Positions 12,901 to 27,270 of a stretch of 64,000 bases of DNA are shown here, piece by piece. Positions within the stretch are counted from its first letter, which is position 1; every line of letters begins with the position of its first letter. The stretch spans positions 69,058,640-69,122,639 of the forward strand of contig NC_031769.1 of assembly GCF_001522545.3 (NCBI RefSeq), in the 5' to 3' direction. This DNA is from Parus major (lineage: Eukaryota; Chordata; Aves; Passeriformes; Paridae). A model generated the notes under the pieces. That model worked only from the letters and a program-made list of their open reading frames with translations, was not told the origin of the DNA and ran no database searches. A program made the translations under genes and the position numbers.

Positions 12901-15900
12901 CATGGGGCAGCAGCTGCCGTTCTAGTGGTGAGGTTTAGAAATTGGTTCCTCCGGCTTCATTTCCTGCTCTGGAGCTGGTTGGTACTTTAATGTCTGTAAG
13001 CTGACAGTAGGCAGGGCAGCACACCAAGGAGCTGGACTGCTGTAAGAGGACAAGTTCCTCCCATTTTTGCAGAGAGGAAAACAGACTTGTGAGGTGTGGT
13101 CGTGATCCCTGTGAGTTCCAGAGGCACCTTAGCTGGGCAAGGCAGTAAGTGGGGAAGATGAGCAGTGGATCGCAGCGGCTTTCTGACATCCTAAAGGACA
13201 CAAAATCTTTGCAGTGTTTACTCTGAAAACATTCTCTCTGCCTTTCCAGAAGTGCACTGTTTACCCACACGCAAACAGAGAGATTTTGCAGTGTACGTAA
13301 TTGCGCTGTTTGTGCTGTGGGCACAGCTGGTAATGCTGATAGGAGGGTTTCTCTTGTACAGATGCTTGCTGCTTAGAAAGTAGAAATTTGCTGAGAGTGG
13401 CACTGGAAGCCCAGCAATTCTCCTTCCAATGGGGTAGGGAGCTGCCGGTGGGGGCTGAGCTGTGCCACAGCAGGACCAGGGGTGCTGAAGTGCTGGCATT
13501 GTTATTTGGAATATTTAAATCCTTTAAGCTTTTTTTTTTCCCCTAGCATTGCTTTCCAAATCTATTTATTTAAAAGAAAACCTGAAATATGCTATTTTGC
13601 AGATGCTTGGGAGCCTTTTTTTTTCCATCTGCCATGGTAGATCTGTTAATGTCAGTGACTGCAGCTACAAGTTGCTTGTCCAGGTGACGCTTGTCTTTTG
13701 TGGTATCAAGACCTGTTTGGTATGTTTTGATCTGATTCTCACAGAATTTCCTTTTGTTTGCTGCACTGTTGTGTATGCCAGTTTCCCTGTAAATGTTATG
13801 AGAACTGGCAGTATGGGCCCGATGCCAAGGGTAAGGGACTAATAGAAATACATTTATTTTTATTTTGGAAGCTCTTGCAATTCACACTTCGCTGGCAGGG
13901 TGGTAATGATGTTTCACAGAAGAATGCCTTTCTTTTCATTTTGATTTCAAAGTGCTCTAACAGGGTCCATCCACATTCTTAGGCATGGCAAATGAGGCAC
14001 CAAGATCAGGGGCTATTCAGCAGCAGGAGATGGGGATGGAGATGGGCCTGGGGGGCATAGGATGGGCCTGAGGTTTCTCCAGGATAACAGCTCTGCTGTG
14101 GCATCCCCAGAGCCGGGTGTGATGTCTCTGGGGGTCTAAAGCAAGGTCATGTTTCCATTTTTTTGTTGCCAGGCCAGTGCTGTAGCAGTTCTGCTGTGTT
14201 GCTTATTCAGTGTTTTGTTTTAGGGGGCCTGAAGATGCGTTGCTGTAGCTGAACAAGGCGTTCTGTGTGAGATCCGAGATGCCTGCCTTTGCTGTACCTG
14301 GCTGCTTGGGGTGTGCAGAGCCAGGGACAGAGGTGGCTGTGAGCCCTTGGGGCAGCTGAGGGTTTGCCTTGGCTTGTGGTGCTGTGCTCAGCAGTGTGTG
14401 ATGTACAGAGCATCGTCATGCCAGGGCTCCTTCAGTGGGACGCGGCAGCTTTGGCACCCAGGGCTGTGCAGGCTGAGGGCACCGTGTTTCAGCTGGAGAG
14501 ACACTTGAGGGGAGGTCAAGATGGTTATTTGCATTACTGATGAGATGATTAGTAGATGGTGTTTATGGCTCTCATTAGAGACCTGTGGAAGATTGGTTCA
14601 AACAGAAGGATCTCTGTGTGAGCATAATTTATGAGGGTTGCTGCTCAGACTTTCATTCGTACACTTAATTGTTGCACAGTGGCAGTGGGGAGGAGAAGCT
14701 GGAAAATGATAATTATGTCCTGTGCTCCCAAATGGGAACAAAGGCGGCCGTGCCATGTGGTCTGCAGAGGCTTAGATGCTCCTCTGTGCTGTGGATCAGC
14801 AGTGTAGTGCAGAGGGATCTGATTTTCTTATCTTCTGAATGTCTGTTTACAACTGATGATTGTCTTTCTTTGTATAGAAACACCCATTTTTTTAAAAATA
14901 GCTGAAATCTAAGGGCTAGGCTCTTTGGTCTAAAACTATTTGCTCTTGTTATTTTGTCACATGCTTAGTTGATTGAATTAATCAAATGGCAAGTGCTTTC
15001 TCCCAAACCAGAAAACTTCCATGAAAAGAAATGTACTTCACCTATTCTTTTAATTTAAAAGAAAAATAGAAAAATATCCCTCTTCTCTGCTTCCTTCTTT
15101 CACTCTCTTCCTTCTATGTTTCTCTTGGTGGCAAAAGGAGAAAAGTAAAAGGTTGAAAATGTTTTGTATGGTCATTCCCACATGTATGCATGGAGGAAAA
15201 ACCCCAAGTATAGGGGGGTTTTTGTCTTACCAAACACAGGCTAGTGAAAAATCAGTGATTTATGTAAGTCTACTTGTATGAAAAAGATGCATTCTAACAA
15301 CTTGCAGTAACTTGGCAAGTTATTCCACTTTGTATTCTGGTGGTACATAAACATAGGCTTAATTTTCCACTTTCTTGCCCCTGCATATCCTTTTCTAACT
15401 TACAGCACAGTTGCTGTTCATATAAAAAACTAGTTTAGGGTATTGAATAGCCTTGAGTAATTAATTTTCTTTCAGCTCATTGGCTTTTTTTTTATTATTA
15501 TTTTTATTTTTGCTATTAATTAGTGCTACAGGTGGTGGCAACTCTTAGTTCTGAAGTGTGCAATGCACCTCTTTGAGCGTCCTGACCTGCGTCACAGTTT
15601 GGGAGCCTCTCCATTTCCTTCATGACACGTGTCTGAGCAAAAGCCAGGGACTGCGTTAAGAGGGTCTGGAGTCGCGGGTGTGATGTGCTGCATACTTTTG
15701 AGATGTATCAGCTTCCCCCTTTTGTAAATCAAATCATCCTGTGATAGATGCAGATCCTTTTGTATTTCAGCATGGCTTGCTTGTTCAGTGAAGGGGATGC
15801 ATGCAGTTGTCTAGGTGGATGAAACTTTGAGTGTTTCAGTACTGCCACACATGACAGAAATTCTGAACTTTTTATGAAATGTGTCTTTTCCAAGGGAGGA

Positions 15901-16711
15901 AAGTCCTTGACTGTACTTTCAAAACCCGTGTTAAGTAATTACTCTGTGACCACATTTTCTTTTCTTGCCACTTTTCCAATTGTGGCAAGATTTGCAGGCA
16001 AGAAAAAAGAAAAGTAATGTCAGGGAGCAGACAGTTTGGGGGTGTTGCTTCTTTAGTGCATCTTATCTGCCTGCATCTGATTTCTGGCAGCATTTTGTGA
16101 CCTCCAGTGGTTCTCATGAAAGTTTTCCATTTGAAGCTCCAAGCAGGCAGAAACATAAGCCAGAGCACTGAAAACTCTGAACTGCCCAAAAGGAAAAGCT
16201 TCTTGCATCAGCTCTTCCTCTTTTCTCTTGTGTGAACATTGAAGACAATTGTTTAAACCAGCTGAGCTTTACTGCAAAAGAAAAAAAGGAAAAAACCACA
16301 AAACTGTCAACATTTGGAGAGAAGTACAAAGAGGACTGACCACTCCTATTCCTCCTCAAGGCAATCCCAAATTTATTGCTGGTCTTATTTCAATACATTT
16401 TTAAAGCTTTTGAAGATCAACTTCATCTGAAAACAGAAATGTGGTTTGGTTGTAGTGCACATAGGAAGTGGGGATTAGTCTTGTGTGTCAGGATACATGG
16501 TTTAGACTATCTGGAACTTGAATATTCTTGGAATATTCTCAAAGTGCAAACTGGGGGCCATCTAAGCATTAGCTGAAGAAGAAAAGGTTTTAAGTTGCAA
16601 GAATCATAAACAGAGGAAATGCAAGTTGCATTTCTTTAGCGCTGCATAAAAGGAAATAGCTAAACATGTTCTTTGGTAAACACATGGGTTCATGAACTGT
16701 ATTGTATTGCC

Positions 16712-16727
16712 TTTTTTTTTTTTTTTT
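16712..16727 (+). repeat. T16 homopolymer
   Basis: A run of 16 T within AT-rich intronic sequence. No retroposed element is recognised beside it. Confidence 0.7.
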
Positions 16728-19700
16728 AAATGCCCCCATTTCATCATCTTATTTTATGTTCTAAGATAGATTGCTGTCACGTTACCTTCTGTAGCCAAAA
16801 ATCAAGAAGAAAGAGGTTTGTAGGAGTAGCAATTTCAACAGACTGCATGCAATCTCAAACTGCTTGTTAGGTTTCTTTGAATTATTTGGTGATGTATTTG
16901 GTAGCTGGTGCTTTGTATTCGAAGTACATAAAGTAAATAAATTTAATTAGAATAGTGCTCATACGCTTTCTGTCAGTCTTTTGACTGGATTTTGATAGCT
17001 TTGTAAAGCACAGAACTCCAAGTATTGGCAAAATCTCTTCTTGTGAACACCTTTCCTGTAAAAAGCTGGTGCAGGGTAGTTCTGTTCTATCAAAGGGAAA
17101 GACTAGGAGGTGTGCTGCTGCTCCTGAAACAGCACAGGTCTCTGTGCTACTTTGAGGATGCATCTTGATGATTTAGCTCTTCCTTCATCACAGTTCAAGG
17201 CTCCCTCTTTCCTGGTGCCTTGGCTGCCACTGCAAGGCCTCATTACAGATCTTGCACTGGTAGAGGGAGGTGCCCCTGCCCTTACCTGTTGAGAAAGGGT
17301 GCTCAGCATCTGGAAGGCACAGACACCGTGCTGCAACCCTTGCTCTCCCCGGGAAAGCTGAGGCAAACCCAAAGAGCTGGAGAAGCAGGGTCTGCAGTCC
17401 ACACAGTCTGCTTCCTAGGTCTTCATACAGCAGCTTTTTGGAAGCAATGAAATTAGATGGCCATGTGCCCAGTGCAAGAAATTATTCACTCCACTGTACT
17501 TATTTTTATAGTGAAATTGCATTTTCATATCTCCGTGAGAGAGACTGTAGCAGGATACAAACCCAATGAAGCATTTCTTTTTGTGGACATAGCGACTTTG
17601 GCACAGCTGTGATGAAGCTTGCTACTCTCTTCATGAAAACACACTGAGCTGGGAATACTGCTGGTTTGCATCCTCTCTGAGGAAATTTGGCCATGAAGTT
17701 GTGGTGTGTGGAGACTGTGTTTTGTCACACTCCAGATTGACATTGCTGTGCAGGAAGAGATGCGTTGGACAGACATTGCTTTAGTAAAGTTATGTGACCG
17801 TGATTTCACAGTGAAACAAGGGGTTAAGAACGACCTAGAAAATAATTTAATTTCACTTTCTAGTGACTCAGGAATGCGAACACTTTAGATTTGAGGCACA
17901 TTTCTTAAAGGGGTTTTACATTTCAGTGCATTGAAATTAATATGCATGTAAAAGCTTGAGAGTATGAAGTCTGTGCTTGTGAATTGGGCAGTTAGTGGTT
18001 TGGCCCACCTGCATTTTGTGTTTACATGCAAAGTAATTTGCATTAGCAGTAGAGTATTCCATGTGCATTTAGCATGTGTTACAACTAATCTGCACATGAA
18101 CAAAGTAGTTCTGAGAAATATAGGAGACCATGCAATTAAGACAGGCTACTTGCTGGAGATCACTAGACATATCTTGTCTTAAAAACAGAAGAGGGGAAAA
18201 AAATGAAGGTGAGGTGGTGGGGGTTATGTGATTGTTGTAGTTCAGATCCAGTCCACTTCAAATAATGCAGTTGCTGTTGGTGTTACAGAGTTACTCAGGG
18301 CTCTGTTTCAACTGATCTCCAAAATGACTCAGTGTAAGAACTGAGGTCATGTGGATTTTTTTAAAAAGACCTATTGGACTAATTAGGCTATGCTATGTGG
18401 CTTAGTATTAGTTAAGCATGCCCAGAGTTACTGGTAAGAGTTCAGCCTTTAATTTTCTCTTGGAAGCAACTTCCCTTCAAAATCCAGAGATGTACAGCAG
18501 TTGTTATGAGAGATTGTAACATTTAAACCCCAAAGCATTGTAGAAATTATGAGGGAAGGAAAGAAACTCGAAGGGGTGTTAATTATATGACAAGGGATCC
18601 ACTGAAAAAGCAGATGGTTTAACATTCAGTGTTGCAGGGAGAAGATAGATTGTATGAGTATTTAGTAACTACTTTGAGTCTGTTCATGTGCATATAATAT
18701 ATATATAAAAAAATTGTGGCTGCTGTGATTATGTATAGTGGCTTATTATGTAGTTGTTAGAACAAGGCAACAGAGAAATAAGACTCCCAGATGTACTTCT
18801 TTTGCTCATTACAAGCTTTCCGTTCCTCTCTCTCCACCTCTGGACACACCAGTGTTGCTTGCACGTTATCTGTGTTCCCCCTCTCTTCCTGCTCACTCTG
18901 TCCCTACCCACCTCCTGCCCCTGCCCTGGCCTCCAGCTCCTGTAGGGAGTCTGGTGTCTTTTCTCCTGATGCCTTCTCCATCCTCTCCACACATTTCCTA
19001 AACTTCAGTAAGGCAGGTGTAAATCAGGCAGATTTTCAGTTCCCTCTTAATTTCTCTCGCACATGTAAGTCCAAAAGATTTAAAAAAAAATTAATACAGG
19101 TCTTCACCCAGTGTTTATTTCCAGATACTGTAAATGATTGGTGAAGACCTTAGATTATTTCTACAAGGAAACTCTCTTAGTATAAACTTTGCCAAATTTT
19201 ACATGGCTGAAAAAAATCATCTCTTGACCCATAATTCCAGAGGGGTAATTTTACTGAGAGGTTCAGACTCAGGTTTTGTATTGTAGGAAGTCTGTGTCTG
19301 CTAAGGTAGAGCTTTCATCTATCACATACTGTTTACTGTCCAGAGGCAAGTTTCAAGTCTGGAAGTGTAAGGCCGTGTGCCATTGTGAGGGTTCTCTCAA
19401 AATCAGGTCTTTGTATAGCCAGACTAGAGGGCAGTATGATCAGATGAGCTAGAACATGGCAATGGGGTGTTTTTAGTGATGGAAGTTCACAAAGCCTGCT
19501 GGGCTAATGCACTGAACCAGTAAAAACATATCCAAGCAATGCTGTGTTTTGTGCCTGTGGTGTCCATGGATGAATGTTGGGCTGCGTCAAGACCATCTTT
19601 GTTTTGTATGACACTTTGGCCTTGTGCTGGCAAAGCTTACAGGGTGGCATTGGACAAACATTGCCTGTTTGTCCCAGCATGATGTTCAGTGTGGTGTGCT

Positions 19701-22700
19701 TCCTCCAGCACAAGGTTGGCTTGGTTTTCTGGTTGGATTTTGATCGAGAAGAGGTAACTCCTGCCACCATGGGAAGGGTACAGCGTGGGTGTTGTACACA
19801 ACATGTCTCTACACTAGGCCTGCCCGGTTTAGTGGTAGCCATCGCTGAGTCCAGAGGATTGCTTTCCTTTTCAGCTGTGCTTGGTGTTGGCACAGCATAA
19901 GCTAAACTTAAGATGCCTGAATACCAGCTTAGCTAACTCATTGTTCTTTGCTACTATTTGGTCTTCCCAGCACAAACATAATTTCTCCTCTTCAAAGGCT
20001 GTTGTTACTCGCTGCTTTTTTAATTTCTTCCCTCCCAGTGACACTTCCAGTAATGTTTCATTGCCATGCAAAAGGAGGAAAGCACTTTGTCAGCAGCCTA
20101 CTTCAGGCAGAGAAATTTATATCTTTGAGAAGCATATCTACAGAACAGCAATTACTCAGATCATCAATATTTATATAGCAGATAATAGACATCATGGACA
20201 AGATGAATATTGTCATAAGCTGCTGGGGAGGGGGGGAATGCAGAATATAATTGCTAGATTTCTTTAAATGGGATAATTATTTAACTTTGAAGTGATTGGT
20301 GAAAATAGCTTAGAGTCTGAATTAACTGTTGAGTGGGAGTTCATCTGCTTCTAGAAAGAAAAGCCCCCCTCTTGTCTACCCTCACTTCACACAGTGAAAG
20401 CTGCCTGGTGTATTGTCCCTCACATGTGGCTTTAGCTGAAGGCAGTAATGGTGCCACTCACTGAATGAGGAATCATAAAAAATAACAAAAAGGTAATCAA
20501 GCAGCTTGTTTTGAAAATTAATTTTTGTTATGGGTGCTGTGGATGGACACTCGTGGTTGAGATGGAGACACAGTCACACGTGCTTTGATTTTAAAAGCTG
20601 AACCCCAGTTTTCAGGGAATGATGGCCATGCTGGGGCAGGTTTTTTCCCAGAGCTTTGCAGCATCCTGCCTGGCAGCTGATGTGCTGCTGGCTGCCTTGG
20701 TGCTGCCTGATTGGATGGGCAGCCCAGTGAGTCCCTGTCCGGCCCCTGGCCGGAGGGACAGCCCAGGTCATGGCTTCCTGTTTGCACAGGAGATGCAGCT
20801 CCTGAATTCTGCAAAGAGAATGCCTCCGCCCACCCAGCCTTTTTAACCTTTTTATGGCAGTATGATTATTTGTAGGGCTTTCATTAACTGGCAAGGAAAT
20901 ATGCTAGCTTGTCCTGTTCTTGAGATGTATTAAATCAGAAACTAACTGCATGTGGGCTGTTTGCTACAGATAATTTATTTGCTGACTTTTTTTCTTCTGC
21001 TTGTGAAATGCCTCTGAATAGCTCCATTTTTTCTTTATACTGACTAACTCTTCACTCTGTCTGTGGCTTCAGATGAGTATCTGAAACTCTGCACCCTCCT
21101 GACTTCTTTCAGCTGAGGGGGAACAGTGGATGGGAAGGTACAGTACTTTATGTTCAGTGTTTGGCTCAGTTGGGTTGGCTGTCATTTGTAGCATTAATCA
21201 CATGGTTTTCAAAACATTAAAGCAACTTGGGCACATTTGCAAAAGAGTTGGTCCACAAAAGATTTAAAGTACTGCAGTACCAAACCTCGGGGGACTCTGT
21301 GTTCTATGGGATGCATATAACAAGTTTCTTGTGCAATGCCCAGAGGAAAGGTGGAATGGGATTTGCAAAAGCTGGCATCCTAAATCAGGACACATAAACC
21401 GGCTACAAGGGAGGATCAAGATGAGGACTTGTAAGTCAGTATCCCTCTTTCTGTTGCACAAAAATCAGCTGAACTGCTTTTTTGTATTCCTTCCTGTTGA
21501 GTTGTAAGCAGTGGAGGAGCTAGGGCTTGATCTCTCTGACTTAGGTCTGATGCTTGGCCCAAAGGAAGCTAAGGTGGCGTTCCCACCTTTGTCTAGCAGC
21601 TTTTGATCATGGATCTTTTTCTCTTCATAGGTAAACCCATTAGGCTGCCTGGATTATAGCCCCTTTTCAAATTAATTTTTAATGTAAAATAATTAAACAT
21701 TGATTGGAGCAGGAACAGGAACTTCCTTCCCCTCACACTCACTTTTCCTTTCTGACCTGGATATTGAATTATGCACTTCAAAGTGGAATGGGGTTAAGGA
21801 GGAGACATTGGTGAAGCTCTCCTGAACTACTGAAATTCCTGGTACTTGAAACTTTAATCTGGGAGAAGTGAAAAGAATATTGTAATTTAGTCAGATTCAC
21901 CCTTAGTGAAGAAAAGTTTCCTTCTGCTGTGAGCATACCCAGGTTCTCCTGTGGATTCACTGAGTCTGCTGCTGGCATGTGGCTTGGGGAAGTCCTGACC
22001 CTGTTGCATGCAGCTCAATTTGAACTGAAGGCTTGTTTGAAGCTAAATTTAGGCCAGCTTAGATCTTGCTATTGCAGGTAAAGCTGAGATCTCCATGAAT
22101 GTCAGTATTAATAGTTTAGATGTTCATTCCAGTGCATAACTGTAGTAATACACAGTTCTGAATTGCAGATCTCAGACCCAGTATTGCAGCTATGCATGTT
22201 TCAACTTTTTCTAAAGTAGTACCCCCTAAGTTTTTGATGGTGGTGATGTAATCTTTGCTGGGAATTTAAACCTGCAGTCGACAGACTCACTTTCTTAGTT
22301 ACCTTCCCCAGATCCCTTTGAGGCAGCTACTCTTGAGATTCTGTTGAAAGATTGTCTGCAAAAGGGTTAATTTAAATATTATCTTTGGTCTGAGGTTCTT
22401 CCTTGAGGAAAGTAAGCACTAGATACCTCTTGGAGAGACTGCAGTAATTCTCAAGCCAGCCCCTCTTGCGTAGGTGAGCTAGCCCTGTGATGGAGGCATG
22501 CTTGACACATTCATTGCTTCTCCAGGTGCATTGCAGCTTGGAATAACCTTTTTTCAGAATAAGGAGAAGAACAAGGGGCCATTGAAAAGAACAGGTTATC
22601 AGCGTGACTGATATGCTAGATTATTGGATTGTGTTGAAATAATGAGTTCTTGCATCAGGCTAGATTGTTTGTACCTAATTCTTTGAATAGTTCTGTTGTT

Positions 22701-23318
22701 TGTTTTTTTTTTTCATTGTGGTAACTTGCACAGAGATCCTGGAGATGATGAAAAGATTGCGTTCCCCCCCGTGTTTAATGAGGTTCTTGCTGTGTTTTGG
22801 CTATCTTGTCCCATTGCTAAGCCTTGACATATTTATATTCTTATTAGAGGGCAAGGTGTTAGTGGCATGAGGAAATGGTGAGCTTGCAGCATCCAGAAGC
22901 TGTGACCCTCTCTTAATTCCATTGCACTTCAGTGTCAAGCACTGGGGCACCACCATGAAGACTGTACATCAAGGGCTTTCTGTCAGGCTGGTGCAAGCTA
23001 GCTAAAGCCTTGAGGGGTTTTGGTGAGTTAAGTGTGTAAAGATCCAGTCCTGTGTAGTGATTGTCCTTTAAGGCAAAAATGGGAAGAACTGCATGGTGAA
23101 GGATGGGATCAGGGATCTGTTGCTACAAAGGTTCAAGAAAAAGGTTCTTGGAAAAATCCCTCCTCCTTAGCTTCTGAGCAGTACAAGGATGAAGTTGTTT
23201 GCCTCTTCAGTTGATTTTTAAGCTGGTTTGAAGATTTGCCCTGCATTGCCTTCTGGAAGAGTTTTTCTGCATCCTAATTTTGTCAAAGTTCATTGGTTTA
23301 TTTTATGGAGGGACACTG

Positions 23319-23335
23319 CCCCCCCCCCCCCCCCC
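23319..23335 (+). repeat. C17 homopolymer
   Basis: Seventeen consecutive C in otherwise AT-leaning DNA. Long C/G homopolymers are much rarer than A/T ones. It could form G4 or i-motif structures and is prone to sequencing length error. Confidence 0.8.
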
Positions 23336-24654
23336 ATATCCTCTTCTGTTAATGGGCCCATCAATGCCCTGCCCCATGACTCATAGAACCCTCCCCCCAA
23401 TATCCTTTCACTGAAAAATAGAACTCAAGTATTAGATTTAGGAATGCTAACACCATATCCTGTGGGAACTGTAATTAGCATACTTTATTTCCCATTCTTC
23501 CCTTGGGGTTTGGCTTTATAACTGACTTCCATTTCCTCTTTTAAAGTTGAGTTGCCATTGTGGTTATGGGAAATACAGTCTAGCTGGGAAGCCAGATCCC
23601 TGTTTTGGAGGTTGGGAACAAGGGTCATCCTGTATTCAAGTACCTTGAGCTGGAGTGAGCAGCATTTCACAGTTCTGAAAATGGATTGCCAGATTTCCAG
23701 TATTTAGTAGAGAGACACCACTTCCCTTAATGCAAGTGGCATAGCTGTTAATTTCATATCATTCATAAGGTGTTAATTTGAAAATTCATAAATTTTTATG
23801 AAAACTCACTTTTCTGTATTTTTAATTCATCATCTTGGCTTAATTTGCGAGCACAAAGCACCACTTTTAGGGGCTTGTCCCACACTAGTGAAGTGTGATT
23901 CTAGGATACTGCAGTTAGTTGTAAGTTCAAAGTGTAGCAAGTAGGGGATGTGATATGATTTGCCTGAGGTGACCTCTTGTTTGGAATAAATATTTCTGAC
24001 ATGTGGAATGGAGCTAGACTGAGAACAGGAATAAACTACTCTTCAGACTTCAGATTTTACTTTCTGAAGTAGATAAGATTCCCTTCTTAAAATAGAAATC
24101 AGTAGAAATGCTGAAATTGTGTTAATTGAACAGGCCGATAGTCAGTAGATGTGTCAGTATGAAGTTTAAGGATATCTAGAAGAGAGAAGCTGGTCAGCAA
24201 TAGCAAATTAGTTGGAATTCAGTGAAGTTGTGTTACAAATTTGCTTTCAATAAGCAATGAGCTATTTTTACAAGGACTGTTTACAACTACTACTTTTATG
24301 GTTGGCTAATTAGCAACTGCCTTTGGAAAGAAAAATGACCCTCCTGAAAGTCTTCAAGCATACAAAAACTTGGATTTTTTAATCCTCTCAATTTCACGGT
24401 GTCTTCTGCCTTTCAGTTTACAATCTCTTGGAAGCTGCCACTCTCCCTGTTTGTGTGATTTCTACAGAAAACACAAGTAATAGTAGTTGAAAGGGAATTT
24501 TAAAATAGATCATGAAATCTAGGGCATGTCAGGATGATTTTGAGGTGGTCTTAAAAAATCCGGTGGTTGTCTTCTTTGAAAGCTTTTGCGGAATGTTTGA
24601 GATTTAGTCTTCCTCCTCTTTATCTAAAGGTTGGGAAAGTCTATTCCTCTCAGA

Positions 24655-24675
24655 CAGCACATGTCACATGTGCTG
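24655..24675. promoter_or_regulatory. Perfect 21-bp palindrome with tandem CACATG E-boxes
   Basis: Ten-base arms (CAGCACATGT and its complement) flank a single central C. The centre reads CACATGTCACATGTG, two overlapping E-box cores including TCACATGTG, which resembles sites of the MITF/TFE and USF bHLH-zip family. The perfect symmetry is seen directly. Use as a binding site is inference. Confidence 0.4.
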
Positions 24676-27250
24676 GCATTTGGGAATTTGTCCAGGACGG
24701 CATCTCCACTGGAAGTATTCCTGGGCAAGTCTGGCTCAAATCTCTTGAGAGCAGTTGCTGTGAAAGGAACTTCACCCAGCTCAGTGGAACTGCATCATAT
24801 GGAGTGGTCAGTGGCAGAAAGAAATGCTGGCAGAACTGGACCCAGGCTGGTTTTCACAGCTTTAAGGAAATTGTATGTTCACCTACAAAATGTCTGTGAT
24901 ACATTTCCTTAAGCTCATGTATAAATTTATAATTCTTTTCATGCGTAAAATAAATTAATTCATGCTATCGTATTGGTGCTCCTGAATATCTTTGCAAAAA
25001 GGCAAGGTAAATAAGTGAAAAGCATTTTGGTAAGAAAATGTGCATTTTAAGAGTTTATTTTGCTCATGTTCTAAAGCAGTTTAGAGAAGAAGCTCCCTCG
25101 CATTGATTTACCTCTTGGAGCACTGAGGTACTGTGCAGATCCCTTCTGATGCAGCTGCATCCCTGACACAAGAAGGTGTGAGCTGGGCTACTTATGGTAG
25201 TGAGGAGTTATTTGAAGAAAAGTTAGAATTGTGTGGCATGCTGGCTTTCCTTCCTTGTGTCCTTCTGTCTGGAGTTAGTGTGACCCAAAGGTGACGGTTT
25301 TAGTGAGGGGCAGTGGAAACATAGTCCCACAACTACAGGAATTTTATGGATGTAGCTCCTGGAGGAGCTGCAGCAAAAACCCCTTCATATTTTGAGGAAC
25401 CTGATTCACTTTTTCAAGTGTTACAGGTTTACATCCGTGTGCTGCTGCTTCCTCTGCTGGCTGAAACTCCTTTATGTTGTCCATTGGAGAAACTCTCTGC
25501 TATGTTAATGGGTGGTTATGAAATGAGAGCAAGAAAAATTAGGGATCATGAACTAGCAATTTCAGGAAGTGATAAGAATCTACAAATTTGTCCTTTAATA
25601 AAATTATAATACTGTTGCTTTTTCAAATGAAGAGGGACACAGAGGTCCATAACCTGTACTTGTGCATTTTAAAATCAGGATATAATGCTGAGTTGGAGTT
25701 TTTCAGCTCGCTCCTTTCAAGGTCTCATTTTCTAGCATTCATGCTGATTTCTTTTGTGTCATTTTAAACAATATACAATAGCATTTTTCCATCAGGAAAG
25801 GCCTGTGCATTTCAGTGACCTCTGCTGCTTTCTTTAGAGTGGTTATGCACTCAACATATGGGAATGAAAATATTTAATAATTTTTTTTTTCTTGTAAGAC
25901 GTCTTACTCCTTTATTCTTATGATGGTACAACTCACCTGTCTTGCACCTGTGCTCTTTATTTTGAGGAGCCTGAAAGTCTGCTTGCAAAATCCGAGTTTG
26001 AGTTGCAAAAATTAAGCTAAAAAAAATTACAGGTGAATAAAATTATTGCTTCTTTAAAGCAAGAAGCTTTCATTCTAATATTCCTCCTTTGGTGTCCCAC
26101 TTCCATGAAATATGATATTTTTTCCAAATTTCACAGAATCACAGAACTGACAAAGGGATTGACCCTTTTCACGTCTATTGACTAGTCAGTGCCAGAGAAT
26201 TGTGTGCCTTTCTGAAACTACTTAAAGTGCACTTGCCTGCTTTTTGCTGCTTGGCAACATTAAAGCTCCTGAGAGTCCACACTAAGTGCTGTCTCCTCAC
26301 TATGAGATGGAGGTTTATTGCACCTAATAGCAAGGAGAATACTGAAGCCTCATCACCCCTTAGTTCTGCTTCCCCATCAGGTGGGAGGGATATGGAGGAG
26401 AGCATGCATGCATGTGTTCAGGGACATCCGTGGGAGCAGGAGATTCAGGTAAGTTCTTCGAGCAGCAGCTGTGTGACTTGTGAACTTGGAAACACTTGTG
26501 GTATTAACCAGGCAGTTACACACCTCATTGCTGCTCTGGGTATGGGTTACAAGTATGCCTCATAATTTGTTTTCCACAGGTGAATATTTTATGGTATATC
26601 CACAGAGAGATAGCAGCTAGGAAGGCAGAGTAAGCATGAACAGTTGCCTCATTCTTCTTTCCATGCCGTCAGCCCATCTTTGTGTATTAAAGATAACTAA
26701 TTCTGAAAACATGTTTTGAGCAAACTTGTGTGCAGAGCATAGAACACATAAACTTTGTGCTGAATTGTGCCTCTTTCAGTGGGTGATACTAGTGAACCAT
26801 CAAGAAAAAAGGTGTTTATAGCTTGTGAGGAAATGAGTTTGAAATTCTAAATACAAAGGAATTTCCTAAATGCAGTGGATGTCATGGCACTGCTTGTGGG
26901 CCCTGTTCTGCAAGAAGGACACATTACTTTGGTTTTATTTGTTGCTCATATCCACAGATATGACCTTAAAGTTTTCCAGTTTTGTGTCTATTTATATTTG
27001 GGGTCCAGTTTGGAGGGAGGGGGCAGGGAAATGGCAGTGATCCACTGACATATACAGGAGAGGAAAGGAAATTACTTTATGACAGATCTTTTCTGCTATT
27101 TTCACATGAGCAGATGGATCCTATGGTACAGCTTTGCCTTTAAGGAGAGTTTAAGCAGTAAATACTTGGCTTATTGTAAGAGGGCTAGTTATTTTCCATG
27201 TTTGTATAGGTTTTAGGTAATTCTTAAAGACTTTCGATAAAAATGCAGGC

Positions 27251-27270
27251 TTTTTTTTTTTTTTTTTTTT
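27251..27270 (+). repeat. T20 homopolymer
   Basis: Twenty consecutive T. I see no LINE or SINE body on either side, so this is a simple repeat. Confidence 0.8.

Noticed and set aside
26133..26160. CACAGAATCACAGAA motif resembling a CR1 3' end
   Set aside because: Similarity stops after about 20 bases and the following sequence does not match CR1, so it could be chance.
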